Origin: Adiantum capillus-veneris
Taxonomy: Eukaryota > Streptophyta > Polypodiopsida > Polypodiales > Pteridaceae
Assembly (NCBI GenBank): GCA_014529385.2
Contig: CM043944.1
Location: forward strand, 79,762,384 to 79,826,383
Direction: 5' to 3'
DNA length: 64,000 nucleotides
A program made the position numbers and the translations under genes. The notes below the pieces were generated by a model. It was not told where the DNA came from. It saw only the letters and a program-made list of their open reading frames with translations, and did not search any database. This document shows, in pieces, positions 10,785 to 22,028 of the stretch (position 1 is the first letter of the stretch; every line of letters starts with the position of its first letter).

Positions 10785-11099
10785 CCTACATGTCGAGAAA
10801 AAGATTAGGTATGTCATAGTCGGTCATCCAAAATCTGAATCAAGAGAGCCAAAGAGAAGCAAAAGAAACACAAAGCAGAAAAATTATTAGTGCAAAAGAA
10901 GCAAGAGGAAGGCGTGTGTGGGAAAACCATGGCGCTAAATCCTACATGTCGAGAAAAAGATTAGGTATGTCATAGTCGATCATCCAAAATCCGAATCAAG
11001 CTGAGAGCCAAAGAGAAGAAAAAGAAACACGAAGCAGAAAAATTATTAGTGCAAAAGAAGCAAGAGGAAGGCGTGTGTGGGAAAACCATGGCGCTAAAG
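10785..11099. repeat. 156-bp tandem duplication
   Basis: The unit beginning cctacatgtcgagaaaaaga occurs at 10785 and again at 10941, a period of 156 bp. The second copy runs to about 11099. Copies differ by a few substitutions and a 3-bp indel (caagagag / caagctgagag). No coding potential is evident. Confidence 0.85.
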
Positions 11100-11536
11100 A
11101 AGCTAGGGAGGGCGTGGCTTGAAGGAGTTTGATAGCACAAGAAAAGTTAGAGGCCTATAGATTCCCTATAAGAGCAAGAGTCTGTGAGTAGTTCGGGAGT
11201 CGAAATCTTGCAATGAGTAGGCTGCAGAAGAAAGGCTACACTAAGATCATAAGGAGGAAGAAGCATTGATCCAAGGGAGGTTGGAGTCAAAGAAATAGGA
11301 AGGAAAAGGTTTCCCATCATTAGCTTGCCATGTGGCACTAATGGACAAGCTGTATCCAAATACGGTCCACAATTTAGTCAGGCCATGTCTTTTGCGAGGC
11401 CTGCATTGCAAAGTGGCTGACTCGTGCAGGACCCAACATTAGCTGGTGCACGCGACGCAGCTGCTCTACATGCCGTATTCTCATCTTGCAAGCCCCTGCC
11501 ACCACCCCCCTCATTTTTCTCCGACCAAACGCTAGC
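11100..11536. other. Unassigned left flank of the copia insertion
   Basis: No recognised gene or repeat. This is the sequence that was continuous with 62660 onward before the copia element inserted. Confidence 0.5.
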
Positions 11537-11541
11537 ATGCC

Positions 11542-11875
11542 TGTAAAAGTAAGTGACGATTATAATAAGTGTGGACTTTCTTTCCACCTACCTCTATTCC
11601 CTAATTCCCACATGGACCCCTTTTACCTATGCAAGCCTCAACATGTGTCTATTCCCACATACCTATAATTCCCATGTGATGGATAATCCTCACTCCCTCA
11701 ACTTGTATATAAATCCCATTAGCTGCCCTCATTTGTAACAAGGTCTTCACTCTCCATTCAAGTGCAATCTATTGTCATTGCTCTATTTCTATCTTGCACT
11801 CTCTTATGTCTTGACATTAGCATATTAAGTAATAGTGATATTAATCACATTTAAGTTAATCTCTAAGTTCTCACA
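11542..11875 (+). repeat. Copia 5' LTR
   Basis: Starts tgtaaaagtaag and ends gttctcaca (TG...CA). It matches 62321-62654 with about nine differences by eye (about 2.7%), concentrated in the first 60 bp. TSD atgcc lies immediately upstream. The PBS follows directly. Confidence 0.95.
11706..11714 (+). promoter_or_regulatory. TATA box in copia 5' LTR
   Basis: tatataaat, about 165 bp into the LTR, is the likely core promoter of the element. The 3' LTR has tagataaat at the same place, a one-base change. Confidence 0.55.
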
Positions 11876-11893
11876 TGGTATTAGAGCGATAGA
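11876..11893 (+). other. Copia primer binding site (initiator Met tRNA type)
   Basis: tggtattagagcgatagag begins directly after the LTR and resembles the common plant PBS TGGTATCAGAGC, complementary to the 3' end of initiator Met tRNA, with one change in the first twelve bases. Confidence 0.85.
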
Positions 11894-11998
11894 GCTTAAG
11901 ATTAATTTCTCTAATTAGTGCTAAGAGACTTCCATCTCTTTAGCCCACACTCGAAGCCTCACTTTCCATTCTTTTCAAGGAATCCGGAACCTCGAAAG

Positions 11999-13005
11999 AT
12001 GGCTGAGTTAGCTTCTTCATCTTCCGCATCCACCTACAAGCCCCACTACATTATCGACAAGCTTAACGGCACTAACTACCAAGTGTGGAAGATTCGGATG
12101 GAACTCTACCTCACACAACTGCAACTTTGGGCCGTAACGTCAGGAGTCGAAGAGCAACCTGACCACCCCGAAGACCCCGAAGACAAAGATTCAACATACT
12201 TCATCGACACCTATAATACTTGGCATAGTAGAAACAATAGTGCCAAGATGGAGCTCATTCTCCATTGCCAAGATCGGCGAGTCCAAATGGTGAAAAAGCT
12301 AACTACTGCTAGCGCCATTTGGAAGTTCTTTGAGAAGAACTACAAGCACACTGACCTCGTCTACCAAGTTTCCCTGATCAAGAAATTGGTAAACACTACC
12401 ATGCAAGAGGGTCAGTCATCCTCCAAGTTTTTGGAGACGTGGCAAATAATTCTAGATGAAGTACTTATCTCAGGGCTTGCCATCCCTGAAGAGCTTCAAA
12501 GTATGCTCTTATTGGCTTCTCTACCTGCATCATGGAGAGCCTTTATCACTACACAAGCCACCACGGCTAACTTGCAGCTACAAAATCTTGTAGCCAAGAT
12601 CCATCAGGAGGAAACGCTTCGCGACCACACTAGCAGCTCGCAGAAGTCCACAGCACTTGTCACTATGACAAGAAACTCACGCCCTTACAACGGCAAGAAG
12701 ACTCAACATTCGGACCCTCCTCGACAACACAATAATTCTGGAAGAAAGTCGCAATTTCAAAGCCACCACAATCACCAAAATTCAAAGCAATGCGCCAACT
12801 GTCACCGCTTTGGACACCTCACAAAGGACTGTCGGCAACCACGCAATCAAGGTAATTGTCCTATCTCTCACCCCAATCTATATCCTTCTTACCCTCAAGG
12901 GGGGACACGCCATGGCCAACCATCTCCTTTTATTTATAGTCAAGCTCATTATGCTGACATATCTACTTATGAGAGCCCATCTGATCATTTGCAACTATAT
13001 GCCAC
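11999..13005 (+). CDS. gag: Copia Gag (N-terminal part of the polyprotein)
   Basis: Start chosen at ATG 11999 (MAELASSSSAS). The frame is open upstream to 11918, but that part is leader. The protein has the copia Gag pattern: NGTNYQVWKIRMELYL near residue 25, a helical UBN2-type region with AIWKFFEKNY, and a zinc knuckle CANCHRFGHLTKDC near 268. It packages element RNA in cytoplasmic particles. The frame is intact up to 13005, where element A begins. Read across the 4-bp TSD, it continues in phase at 19553 into the protease, as expected for copia's single polyprotein. Confidence 0.85.
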
Positions 13006-13216
13006 TGACACGAGCAAAGCGAACCCCGAACCCCCGAAGGCCTCTAAAACACCGAGGACCAAATGGCGCGCCTCGAGCCTGTCATGGTAAAGCAAACAGG
13101 GGGCACCACCTAGCTTCATCGGCTAGGACCCAAACAACACACCACCATAACAAAGTTTTCATCCAAGAGAGATGGATTCTTGGGAGTAATGATGAAGAGG
13201 AAAGGGAATGAGATCA

Positions 13217-13292
<76 letters not shown>

Positions 13293-14603
13293 GGTATAGC
13301 GGCTTAGTACTTAGGCACCACAAAAGGATGGCGAATCCGCACACCCTTCACACATACACAAGCTCACTCCAAACACAAGACTAGGTGGCGATTCCGCACA
13401 CCTCACATGGGCAAAACATTGCAAGAAAACATACTCACAAAACCTCAAGCTTTATTTAGAGAATAAGGCGATGAAATGGGGAGCATAGGGTAGGGGAATG
13501 AGAAAGTAGAGCGTGGTAGAGCACATGGCGGATAGGTGGGAGTTGATGGCGAAGACTCGCACGAGGGTTATGACAATCATCCTTCATTTAGCTGCCCTTC
13601 ATCTTCCATAGCCCAAGGGTATAGAGGTCATGCTCAAGACGAGCATGGTGATTGCGGTGATGGTGATGGTGTGGCCGGGTGTGTGTGTGTGCACTAGGCA
13701 CACACAGTGCATGGTGTACTCTTTGGTGATGTTGTGTGTGTTTAGTGTGATGGTGACCCCTCTTTATATAGGGGAGGAGGGGGGAGAAATTCTAGAATTT
13801 AGAACTGAAGAAATCATTATCTACATAGGCCATGTGACTGTGGGCCCCACTTGTCTGGCTGCGTGTATATGTGCCAAAACAGCAGTCTCATGAGAGAGAG
13901 ACTAAGAGAGAGATATGGGTTGATGAAAAAATTGAAAGGTGACATGGAAAATAAAGTAATTACAAGAGGGGAGAGAGGGGAGTGTGTTCAGAGGTGAATC
14001 TGTGTGCAGATGTGTGTGAACACAAGAAAAATCAGGTAACTACCGGGTGGGGATGGGTCTGTGGGCACCTTTTTCAATGAAACTGAGTGTGTGTGAGTGT
14101 GGGGGAGGTTATTTAGCTACAAGACAAGAGACATGGCGCCCTTTAGAGAGAAAGGGGGGTAATTGGGTCATGGGATATGATAGGAGGGAGAAAAGGGGGG
14201 TGGGGTATACTGTTTTGGAAGATAGGATAAGTTGCATGTGAGTTAGGGTGCATTATTGGTGAGTTAGAATGTATTATTGGTGAGGGGTGGGGTAGCTTGA
14301 GGGGAGAGAGAAAGGAGAAAGGGCAAGGGGAAGAGAGACAGGGTTGACCTTTTGAGTGGAGGAGAGGAAAAGGGACACACGGCGGGGCAATAGTGAAGAA
14401 AAAGGAGGCAAGGTGGGGATGGGCTGCCTCGCAGGCATGAGGTGGCCTATTTTACCTTCCTTATATATTTACATAATCATACTTTATTTTTTTCTTACTT
14501 TTTCCAATGCCTTTTATCACTCCCTCCCTAAGAGGGGGTTTTCATGGGATGGGGACGAGAGAAGAGGGGTATGGGAGCTTGGCTTGTGAGAAGTCCCCCA
14601 TCA
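13006..14603 (-). repeat. Element A LTR (3' LTR in element sense)
   Basis: Matches 17977-19552 along its length, with substitutions and a longer (AG)n microsatellite (13220-13287, about 68 bp against about 38 bp). Begins tgacacgagcaaag and ends cccccatca. Confidence 0.9.
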
Positions 14604-14620
14604 TTAGCCCTCCCCTTTTG
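14604..14620 (-). other. Element A polypurine tract
   Basis: On the - strand this reads aaaaggggagggctaa directly before the LTR start TGATGGGG. It fixes the element's orientation as minus. Confidence 0.85.
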
Positions 14621-14644
14621 GCTAGAGGCATTCATGCCTCTAGC

Positions 14645-15762
14645 TCATCTGTTTCTTCTTCCGCTTAGCTGTAGGATCCGATATCGAGTTGCCTTCTGAA
14701 CTAGCCATACCATTTGGCCATTGGTGAGATTTCTGGGATATTCATGAATCTGTAATAGGTCCGAGTCATAGCTTGTTCCTTGGAATAGTGTCGGTTGATT
14801 AAAGGGGAAGCCCATGGCTTCTAGAACTTTGTGCCAGTGTCCTCCTGGATCCCAAGTGAAAAATAGGATCATTGTCTGCAGTGTCTGAACAATAAAATTT
14901 TCATGCCAAATTGGACCAAATTTGTAACCACCAGTAGCGAGAGGGGAAGCATCTTGGCTCCTGTAAAGACAGAATTGAAAATTATGATTCCCAAGAGTGT
15001 ACCAAGAATCCACCATATATGGCCGCCTTGTTGGTGTAGTGAGCTCAAGTTTTCTTCAGAATCCTGCTTACTGCCATGACTAGAAAAAACTGCAAGCATA
15101 TCATGCTTCTTTTGGGTGTGCTCAAACATGTCAGCTTCCTTCACTGATGCTAATAGCAAGCCACCTACCTTGCGGCTTAAATACAAGCGTAATCCACTTA
15201 CCTTTCTCCAAAGAAAGGATGCACTATTTGTAAAAAATTGTACCAGATTGCAAATGAGGTCTTCATTCTTGCATTCTATTAGTCTTTTTTCTATCCATGG
15301 CTCCTTTGCTCTTATCTCCATGATGATCTTCTCTCTATATGTTAGAGCGGCTAGCCATAGCCATAGGTCTGATGCATCCCATGCAAACACAATGCTGTGT
15401 TGTGGAGGAGTTTGGAACATCCTTAAAAGTTTGGAAACATATTGATCATCAAACTTACTCTGAACACCCTCACATAAACTGGAGGCATTACCCATATCCA
15501 AGTTTATAACACCCTTCAGTAGACTAGAGGCATTACCCATCTCCAAGTCTATAACACTACACAATAAATTCTTGCTCGGCTGCCAAGCCTCTGGAGCAAT
15601 AGCCAACTCCAAACCTTCAGTCATACTTACCTCTTCATTATTGTCCTCAAGTGAAACTGCCTTGATGCAAGATTCCTTTAGCTTGCTACGCTGTCCTGGG
15701 TCCATGTTGGTGCACAGGCTTCCGTTTTCAAAGCCCTCCCCTTTGCTTGATATGTTGTCCAC
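14645..15762 (-). CDS. Element A second ORF, function unknown (one frameshift)
   Basis: Immediately after gag, in a different frame, about 297 residues can be read (15762-14869). A second frame (15016-14645) overlaps and probably continues the protein after a frameshift near 15010, giving about 370 residues. I do not recognise it. It has an internal near-repeat (VIDLEMGNASSL / VINLDMGNASSL), a Trp-rich helical part (ASDLWLWLAALTYREK), and in one frame a hydrophobic stretch near the end. No RT (xDD), integrase (D,D35E) or protease (DTG/DSG) motif is present. It may be a captured host segment or a degenerate extra gene. No start ATG is obvious, so it may be expressed as a Gag fusion. Confidence 0.45.
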
Positions 15763-15765
15763 CTT

Positions 15766-17121
15766 CTACAAAGCCTTGCTAGCAGGCTGGTCTTCCTCTT
15801 CTCTTGTATCTTTCATGACCTTTGCATTCCTCTTACTCTGACGAGGCCTAATCAACACTTTACACCTTCTTACCCTTACTGCCCAATGTTGTCGATTCAT
15901 CGCTTTGGTGCCTATTTCATTCAAGGTTAAAGATGTACTCACATTTGTAACACAATTTTCTTGACTTACCTCCCCCACCTGGGTAGCATCTTTTGATTCT
16001 TTAACCTCTTGTTCCACTGCTTTAGTTCTTTGAATAGTCTTCTTACTTGATCCTTCTTCTGTTACACTCATCTTGACCTCTTCTACAAGACCAATGATAC
16101 TTGGTGTGCGGGTACCAATTGGTGGTGGGCGTAGGATGATTGTAAGTGGTGATTGTGGCGGTGGTTGCATTGGTAACTCACGTTGAACTAGTGTGGCCAG
16201 CTCTGGTTGCACCGTTGGTGGTGGGATTTGAACAGGTGGGATTGGTTGCCTGAGTGGCGGTGGTCTTGCTCTTGGTGGAGAGATCTGATTCTGTCTCCCC
16301 CCTCTACTGAAATTCTGCCTCCTCAGGTGTGGGCAGTAGTACATTTCATGGCCATCTTCCCCGTAGTCGTAACAATGATACTCCATGTTTTGTCGTCGTG
16401 CTCTTCCAGGGTCTTGATCTCTTTCTTGACTCCTCCCTTGTTGTATTAAGTGGACAGACAAATTCTGCAGTTGGTCGGTAATATGGGCCAACATATCTTG
16501 TTGGTCATCTCTTACCCCAAGAGTCGGTGGTGGTGGTGGAATGGTGGTTGTCGTAGTTGCTGGTCGACGTGATGTTCCTGCTTGTGTTGACTCGGTTTCT
16601 TTGGCTTTCATTCGCAGCTTCTTGTCCTTAAGGCGAGCAATCTCAACGGCTAACTCGTACGTAGCCGGGAATCTACCTTTCACCTTCTCCTTGAGAAGCG
16701 GCCATAAGCCATGCATGAACCGATCTTTTTTTAGGAAATCGAGTGCAGCTTCCCCCCTTGACAGTGACTCAACCCACCGTTCCCACAAATCCACAAATTT
16801 GGACTCATAGGTGGCATATTGTAAAAGACCCTCCTGCTTCAAGTCTCTCAACTTGTCCCACAACTTTTCTGAAGTGGTACCTCCCCCAAAGCGCCTCTTA
16901 AAAGCGGTTTTTAAGGGTTCCCAGTCATCCTTGGTTGCTTATGGAAGTGCATCGTACCATGATCTAGCTTCTAGCTTAATGAGATGCTTAAAGATTCTAA
17001 CTCGGGATTCATCCGTATCTTTGTTGCTCACTACACATGCTACTTCAAAGTCATCTAGGAAGTCTGTTACCAAATCCTCCCCCTTCTTTCCTTTAAATGT
17101 TGGAAATGCTACACTTGCCAT
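15766..17121 (-). pseudogene. gag: Element A Gag, one in-frame stop and a damaged zinc knuckle
   Basis: Start at ATG 17121 (MASVAFPTFKGKKGED). The frame runs to 15766, broken only by TAA at 16938-16936 after WYDALP. The capsid part (retrotransposon Gag) matches the B-array Gag (FPTFHSKNGED, WYEALQ, FLKKDRFMAGLYP against FLKKDRFMHGLWP). A Pro/Thr-rich region follows. The CCHC knuckle reads CYDYGEDGHEMYYC, with the second Cys replaced by Tyr. It is rich in charged residues C-terminally. The family coats element RNA; this copy is likely inactive. Confidence 0.8.
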
Positions 17122-17976
17122 GATTACTGAGAGAGAGCTAGAAAGACACACTGCTTAACTTGCAAAAGTTTTTTTTCTTCTTTACAAGGAGGCGTGTATA
17201 CCCTCTTATACTAGGACATAGATTAAAACTTCAAACGGTACATTGCCTTGAACCAAAGGTAAGACAAATGGTTGATATGATGCCAGAACCTCAAAAAACC
17301 GCTCCCCACCCAGCATGGTGTCAATGACGTGCTGGTAGTGAGCTTTCAAATCCAGTATTACCTTGAGCGTACACGTGTTGGTATGTGTGATCTGTCTTGA
17401 GGTAGGTTGTACTGATTCATGTGAAGCTTAGAGGTGCTTAGTTATTGTCCAAGCTTGTGGGAGAGGGTGGAGTTCTTTCCTGAAACAAACTCAGTAGATC
17501 CCTAGTTTCTCTAGTGAGAGTGTGAGCCAATGCTTCCATTATCTGTGTTGCAGCATCAGGTGCGACTTGAAAACTGACTATGATAATTACCTCGGTGACT
17601 TGAGTTACCCGATTCTCAAAGTAGAATAGTGTTGATTCTCTATTGTGCAAAGCTCCTTTCATTTTGTTGTTGTGGCTTGGTTGTAGGTTGAGGACATGGT
17701 TTCGACCTTCTCCTTCTTCTTCTTGGCACTTGGCCTATGTATATCCACTGGGTTTGGCGTGTTGGTTGACTCTCCCACTGCAAATCGATTACCATTATGC
17801 CTGGCACTCGAGCTTAGATGGAGATGCGGATTTCGTCTAGTTGTGCTTGGAGCTCTTCTTCTTCTGTCGTCCAATTACAAAATCCTGCTAGCCATTCATC
17901 CATTCACAACAGTTTAGGGGTTTCAGTCTTGTAAATTGAAGGGTTTCATGAAAAGATCCTCAGTGGGGGCACCAAA
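17122..17976 (-). other. Element A untranslated leader and PBS
   Basis: About 850 bp between LTR and gag without convincing coding sense. The PBS is at 17958-17974 and reads TGGTGCCCCCACTGAGG on the - strand, two bases from the LTR. It is identical to the PBS of each B-array unit. Confidence 0.7.
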
Positions 17977-18189
17977 TGATGGGAGCAAAGAGAACCCTGA
18001 ACCTCGAGGGCCTCTAAAACACCGGGGACCGAATGGCACACCTCGATCCTGTCATGGTAAAGCAAACAGGGGGCACCACCTAGATTCAGCGGCTAGGATG
18101 CAAACAACACACCACCATAACAAAGTTTTCATCCAAGAGAGATGGATGCTTGGGAATAATGATGAAGAGGAAAGGGAATGAGATCAAGT

Positions 18190-18232
<43 letters not shown>

Positions 18233-19552
18233 AGGGAGGGGGTATAGCGGCTTAGTACTTAGGCACCACAAAAGGATGGCAAATCCGCACACCCTTCACA
18301 CATACACAAGCTCACTCCAAACACAAGACTAGGTGGTGATTCCGCACACCTCACATGGGCAAAACATTGCAAGAAAACATACTCACAAAACCTCAAGCTT
18401 TATTTAGAGAATAAGGCGATGAAATGGGGAGCATAGGGTAGGGGAATGAGAAAGGAGAGCGTGGTAGAGCACATGGCGGATAGGTGGGAGTTGATGGCGA
18501 AGACTCGCACGAGGGTTATGACCATCATCCTTCATTTAGTTGCCCTTCATCTTCCATAGCCCAAGGGTGTAGAGGTCATGCTCAAGACGAGCATGGTGAT
18601 TGCGGTGATGGTGATGGTGATGGTGTGGGTGTGGGTGTGTGCACTAGGCACACACAGTGCATAGTGTACTCTTTGGTGATGTTGTGTGTGTTTAGTGTGA
18701 TGGTGACTCCTCTTTATATAGGGGAGGAGACGGGAGAAATTCTAGAATTTAGAAATGAAGAAATCATTATCTACATAGGCCATGTGATTGTGGGTCCCAC
18801 TTGTCTGGCTGTGTGTATATGTGCCAGAACAGGAGTCTCATGAGAGAGAGACTAAGAGAGAGAGATGGGTTGATGAAAAAAGTGATAGGTGACATGTAGA
18901 ATAAATTAATTACAAGAGGGGAGAGAGGGGAGTGTGTTCAGAGGTGAATCTGTGTGCAGATGTGTGTGAACACAAGAAAAATCAGGTAACCACCGGGTGG
19001 GGATGGGTCTGTGGGCACCTTTTTCAATGAAACTGAGTGTGTGTGAGTGTGGGAGAGGTTATTTAGCTACAAGACAAGAGACATGGCGCCCTTTAGAGAG
19101 AGAGGGGGGTATTTGGGTCATGGGATATGATAGGAGAGAGAAAAGGGGGGTGGGGTATACTGTTTTGGAAGATAGGATAAGTTCCATGTGAGTTAGGGTG
19201 CATTATTGGTGAGTTAGAATGTATTATTGGTGAGGGGTGGGGTAGCTTGAGGGGAGAGAGAAAGGAGAAAGGACAAGGGGAAGAGAGAGGGGGTTGACCT
19301 TTTGAGTGGAGGAGAGGAAAAGGGACACACGGCGGGGCAACAGTGAAGAAAAAGGAGACAAGGTGGGGATGGGCTGCCCCGCAGGCATGAGGTGGCCTAT
19401 TTTACCTTCCTTATATATTTACATAATCATACTTTATTTTTTTCTTACTTTTTCCAATGCCTTTTATCACTCCCTCCCTAAGAGGGGGTTTTCATGGGAT
19501 GGGGACGAGAGAAGAGGGGTATGGGAGCTTGGCTTGTGAAAAGCCCCCATCA
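17977..19552 (-). repeat. Element A LTR (5' LTR in element sense)
   Basis: Begins tgatgggagcaaag and ends cccccatca. Contains (AG)n at 18193-18230. The TSD ccac follows and copia coding sense resumes at once. Confidence 0.9.
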
Positions 19553-21345
19553 CCACCACTATAGCCACTTCATATCCCAATATCTGGCTACTTGATATGG
19601 GCGCCACCCATCATATGAAATATCACCTACATTGGCTATCCAACATCACTTATCTAGAACAACCTTTAGAAGTATGCCTCGGTGATAACAGCATCCAGCT
19701 CGCCAAAGCCTATGGAGATGCTGTCATTAACCTACCTAATGGCCTACACACCACTATTTCTCACGTATATTATGTCCCTGGTCTCAAGAAAAATCTCATC
19801 TCTGTCAGCGAGCTAACCGACAACGGCATCATCATCAAATTCATGCGAGAAGGTTGCCACATTTCGGCACTAAACAAAGATGGTCCGTATGTCACGCTTT
19901 TGGTCCCCAAAACTGGGCGTCTTTATCCATTGGGTGACTCCTAGCCTGCACATGCATCTGCATCATCCATAAAAACACAAGAAAACACACTCAAATGGCA
20001 TTATAGACTAGGACATATTTCTCAACATGTTTTGCACCAACTCACTCATCGCCAACTTGCACTAGGTCTTCCCAAGCACCTCACTCACATCACACTTTGT
20101 GAGGGCTGCATTCTTGCTAAAGCACATCATGTCCCATTCCCCACTTCATTATCACGAGCCACTGCACCTCTCGACCTCATCCACTCTGATGTTTGTGGCC
20201 CATTGCCCGTCAACTCCCTCACTGGAAATAAGTATATGCTTACTTTTATAGATGATTTCTCAAAATACACAACTACTTACTACATGGCCGAGAAATCCTC
20301 AACCTTCTCTCATTTTTGCACATTCAAGGCATTAGTTGAGACTAAACATGGTTGCCACATTAAAACTCTCCTCACAGATCATGGTGGGGAATACACTTCT
20401 CATGCATTCAAAGATCTATGTCTTTCTGTTGGTATTCGACATGAATTCTCCATCACCGACCACCCACAACAAAACGGTCGTGCCGAGCGCAAGAATCGCA
20501 CACTATTTGAAGCTGCTCGTTCCATGCTTCTTCAAGGTAGCCTCCCAGACACCTATTGGGAAGAAGCTACCGCCACTGCATGCTACATTCAAAACTGCAT
20601 TCCATCCACCCGCAATCCTACTACTACACCCTACACCCTCTGGCACGGTCACCCACCTCATCTTGGCCACCTTCGCATCCTTGGAAGCATTGCATACCCA
20701 CTTGTGACACAACCTTTATCAAAACTATCACCACGTGCTCAACGCACAACTTTTGTCGGCTATGGTGATCGCTTTGGCATTAAGGCATACCACCTCTACA
20801 TCCCATACCATCACAAGTTTATCTTTGCCCGTACCATCGTCTTTGATGAAGAATTCATCATCTCAGGCAAATATTCTCCACCATTGCACCCTACATTCTC
20901 ATCACCAGTCCACTCTTCTCATCAATATTTGTTGACGGCCTCACCCACACACACACCCATGCAAATTTCCCACCCTTCTAGGAACAATCTTGAGCCTCCC
21001 TTAACCATCCAAAGGACTTTCCTCATCGCTCATCCACCTCCTCATGTCTCGCATTCTCATGCACAGCCAATCGGCAACACTCTTGCACCACCTCTTGCAC
21101 CCATCTCCTCACAGTTGACACCATCACCAACACCGTCCATCCCGACTACCGCTACTTCCATCACACTGCAGACACTCGGTGCTCCACCTTGTGAGCTCCC
21201 ATCACCTTCGCTACCTGTCTCACCTTTTTTCCACAACTCCCACGAAACCTTGCCAGTTACTCCCATCCCAGTAGATGTCGACGAAGTCGAGCCTCATTTC
21301 TCTACTTCTGCCACCTTACCATCACAACACACTTGTCCTCAGTGA
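19553..21345 (+). pseudogene. pol: Copia protease and integrase
   Basis: Continues the copia polyprotein. Protease signature WLLDMGATHHM at about 19590 has Met for Thr/Ser in the D-T/S-G triad. A TAG at 19942 interrupts the frame. The HHCC finger (HYRLGHIS ... CEGCILAKAH) is at 20000-20130. The integrase core follows, with HSDVCGP, LLTDHGGEY and GRAERKNRT supplying D, D and E, all intact. A long Ser/Thr/Pro/His-rich linker ends at a stop at 21343, after which sense passes to another frame. It cut the polyprotein and inserted cDNA when active. Confidence 0.85.
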
Positions 21346-22028
21346 TGAAATGATTCTTGAACATCCACCAGAGCCTCTTGAAGATGCCCTTCCCCTCTCT
21401 GTTCTCGATGCCCTAGCTTCTAGTGAGAGCAAGGAGTGGCATGCTACCATATTGGATGAACTCCAAGCCCTCAAAGAAGCTAACACTTGGGAGCTAGTGC
21501 CACCTTCTAAGAATCATAACATTGTCTCTTGCAAATGGCTATTAAAGAAGAAATACCACCCCAACGGCTCAGTTGATCGCTACAAGGCACGCCTTGTCGC
21601 TCGCGGCTTCACTCAACAACAAGGTGTGTATTACTTCGACACCTATTCGCCAGTACTGGGTATGACTGCATTTCGACTTCTTATTGCACTTGCTGCTAAG
21701 TTTAATCTTCTTTTACATCATCTTGATATAAAAACTGCCTTCTTACATGGCTTTCTCCAAGAGCTCATCTATATGCTACAACCTCCTCATTTTGAAGACC
21801 CTCACCACCCTAATTATGTATGTAAATTTCATAAGCCCATTTATGGCTTAAAACAATCTGCACGAGAGTGGTACATCCGCATGCACCACTACTTGCTCAA
21901 ATGTGGCTGGGGACGTCTTATGGAAGACTACAATATCTACATATGACAGACCTCTAAAGGCATGGCTATCTTAGGCCTCTTTGTGGATGACATTCCTCTT
22001 CTTGACACATCAGAGTACATGTTGCTAC
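21346..22028 (+). pseudogene. pol: Copia reverse transcriptase, N-terminal part
   Basis: In the frame starting near 21275: EWHATILDELQALKEANTWELV, CKWLLKKKYHPNGSVDRYKARL, AFRLLIALAAKFNLLLHHLDIKTAFLHG and PIYGLKQSAREW are diagnostic of copia RT. A TGA stop at 21944 follows YNIYI; then FVDDIPLL (the YVDD motif with Phe) is read before the insertion at 22029. RT continues at 52422 in phase when the TSD ctac is counted once. Confidence 0.85.

Larger units (their letters stand above)
13006..19552 (-). mobile_element. Element A: non-autonomous LTR retrotransposon with gag and an unknown ORF
   Basis: Two LTRs (13006-14603 and 17977-19552) start TGA and end TCA and are flanked by ccac (13002-13005, 19553-19556). 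In - orientation the right LTR is 5': a PBS (17958-17974) and gag follow, and a polypurine tract abuts the left LTR. The 3.4-kb interior holds gag and one unrecognised frame, with no RT, RNase H or integrase motif. It therefore must borrow replication enzymes. Its gag and PBS match those of the B array, suggesting a donor. Confidence 0.88.
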
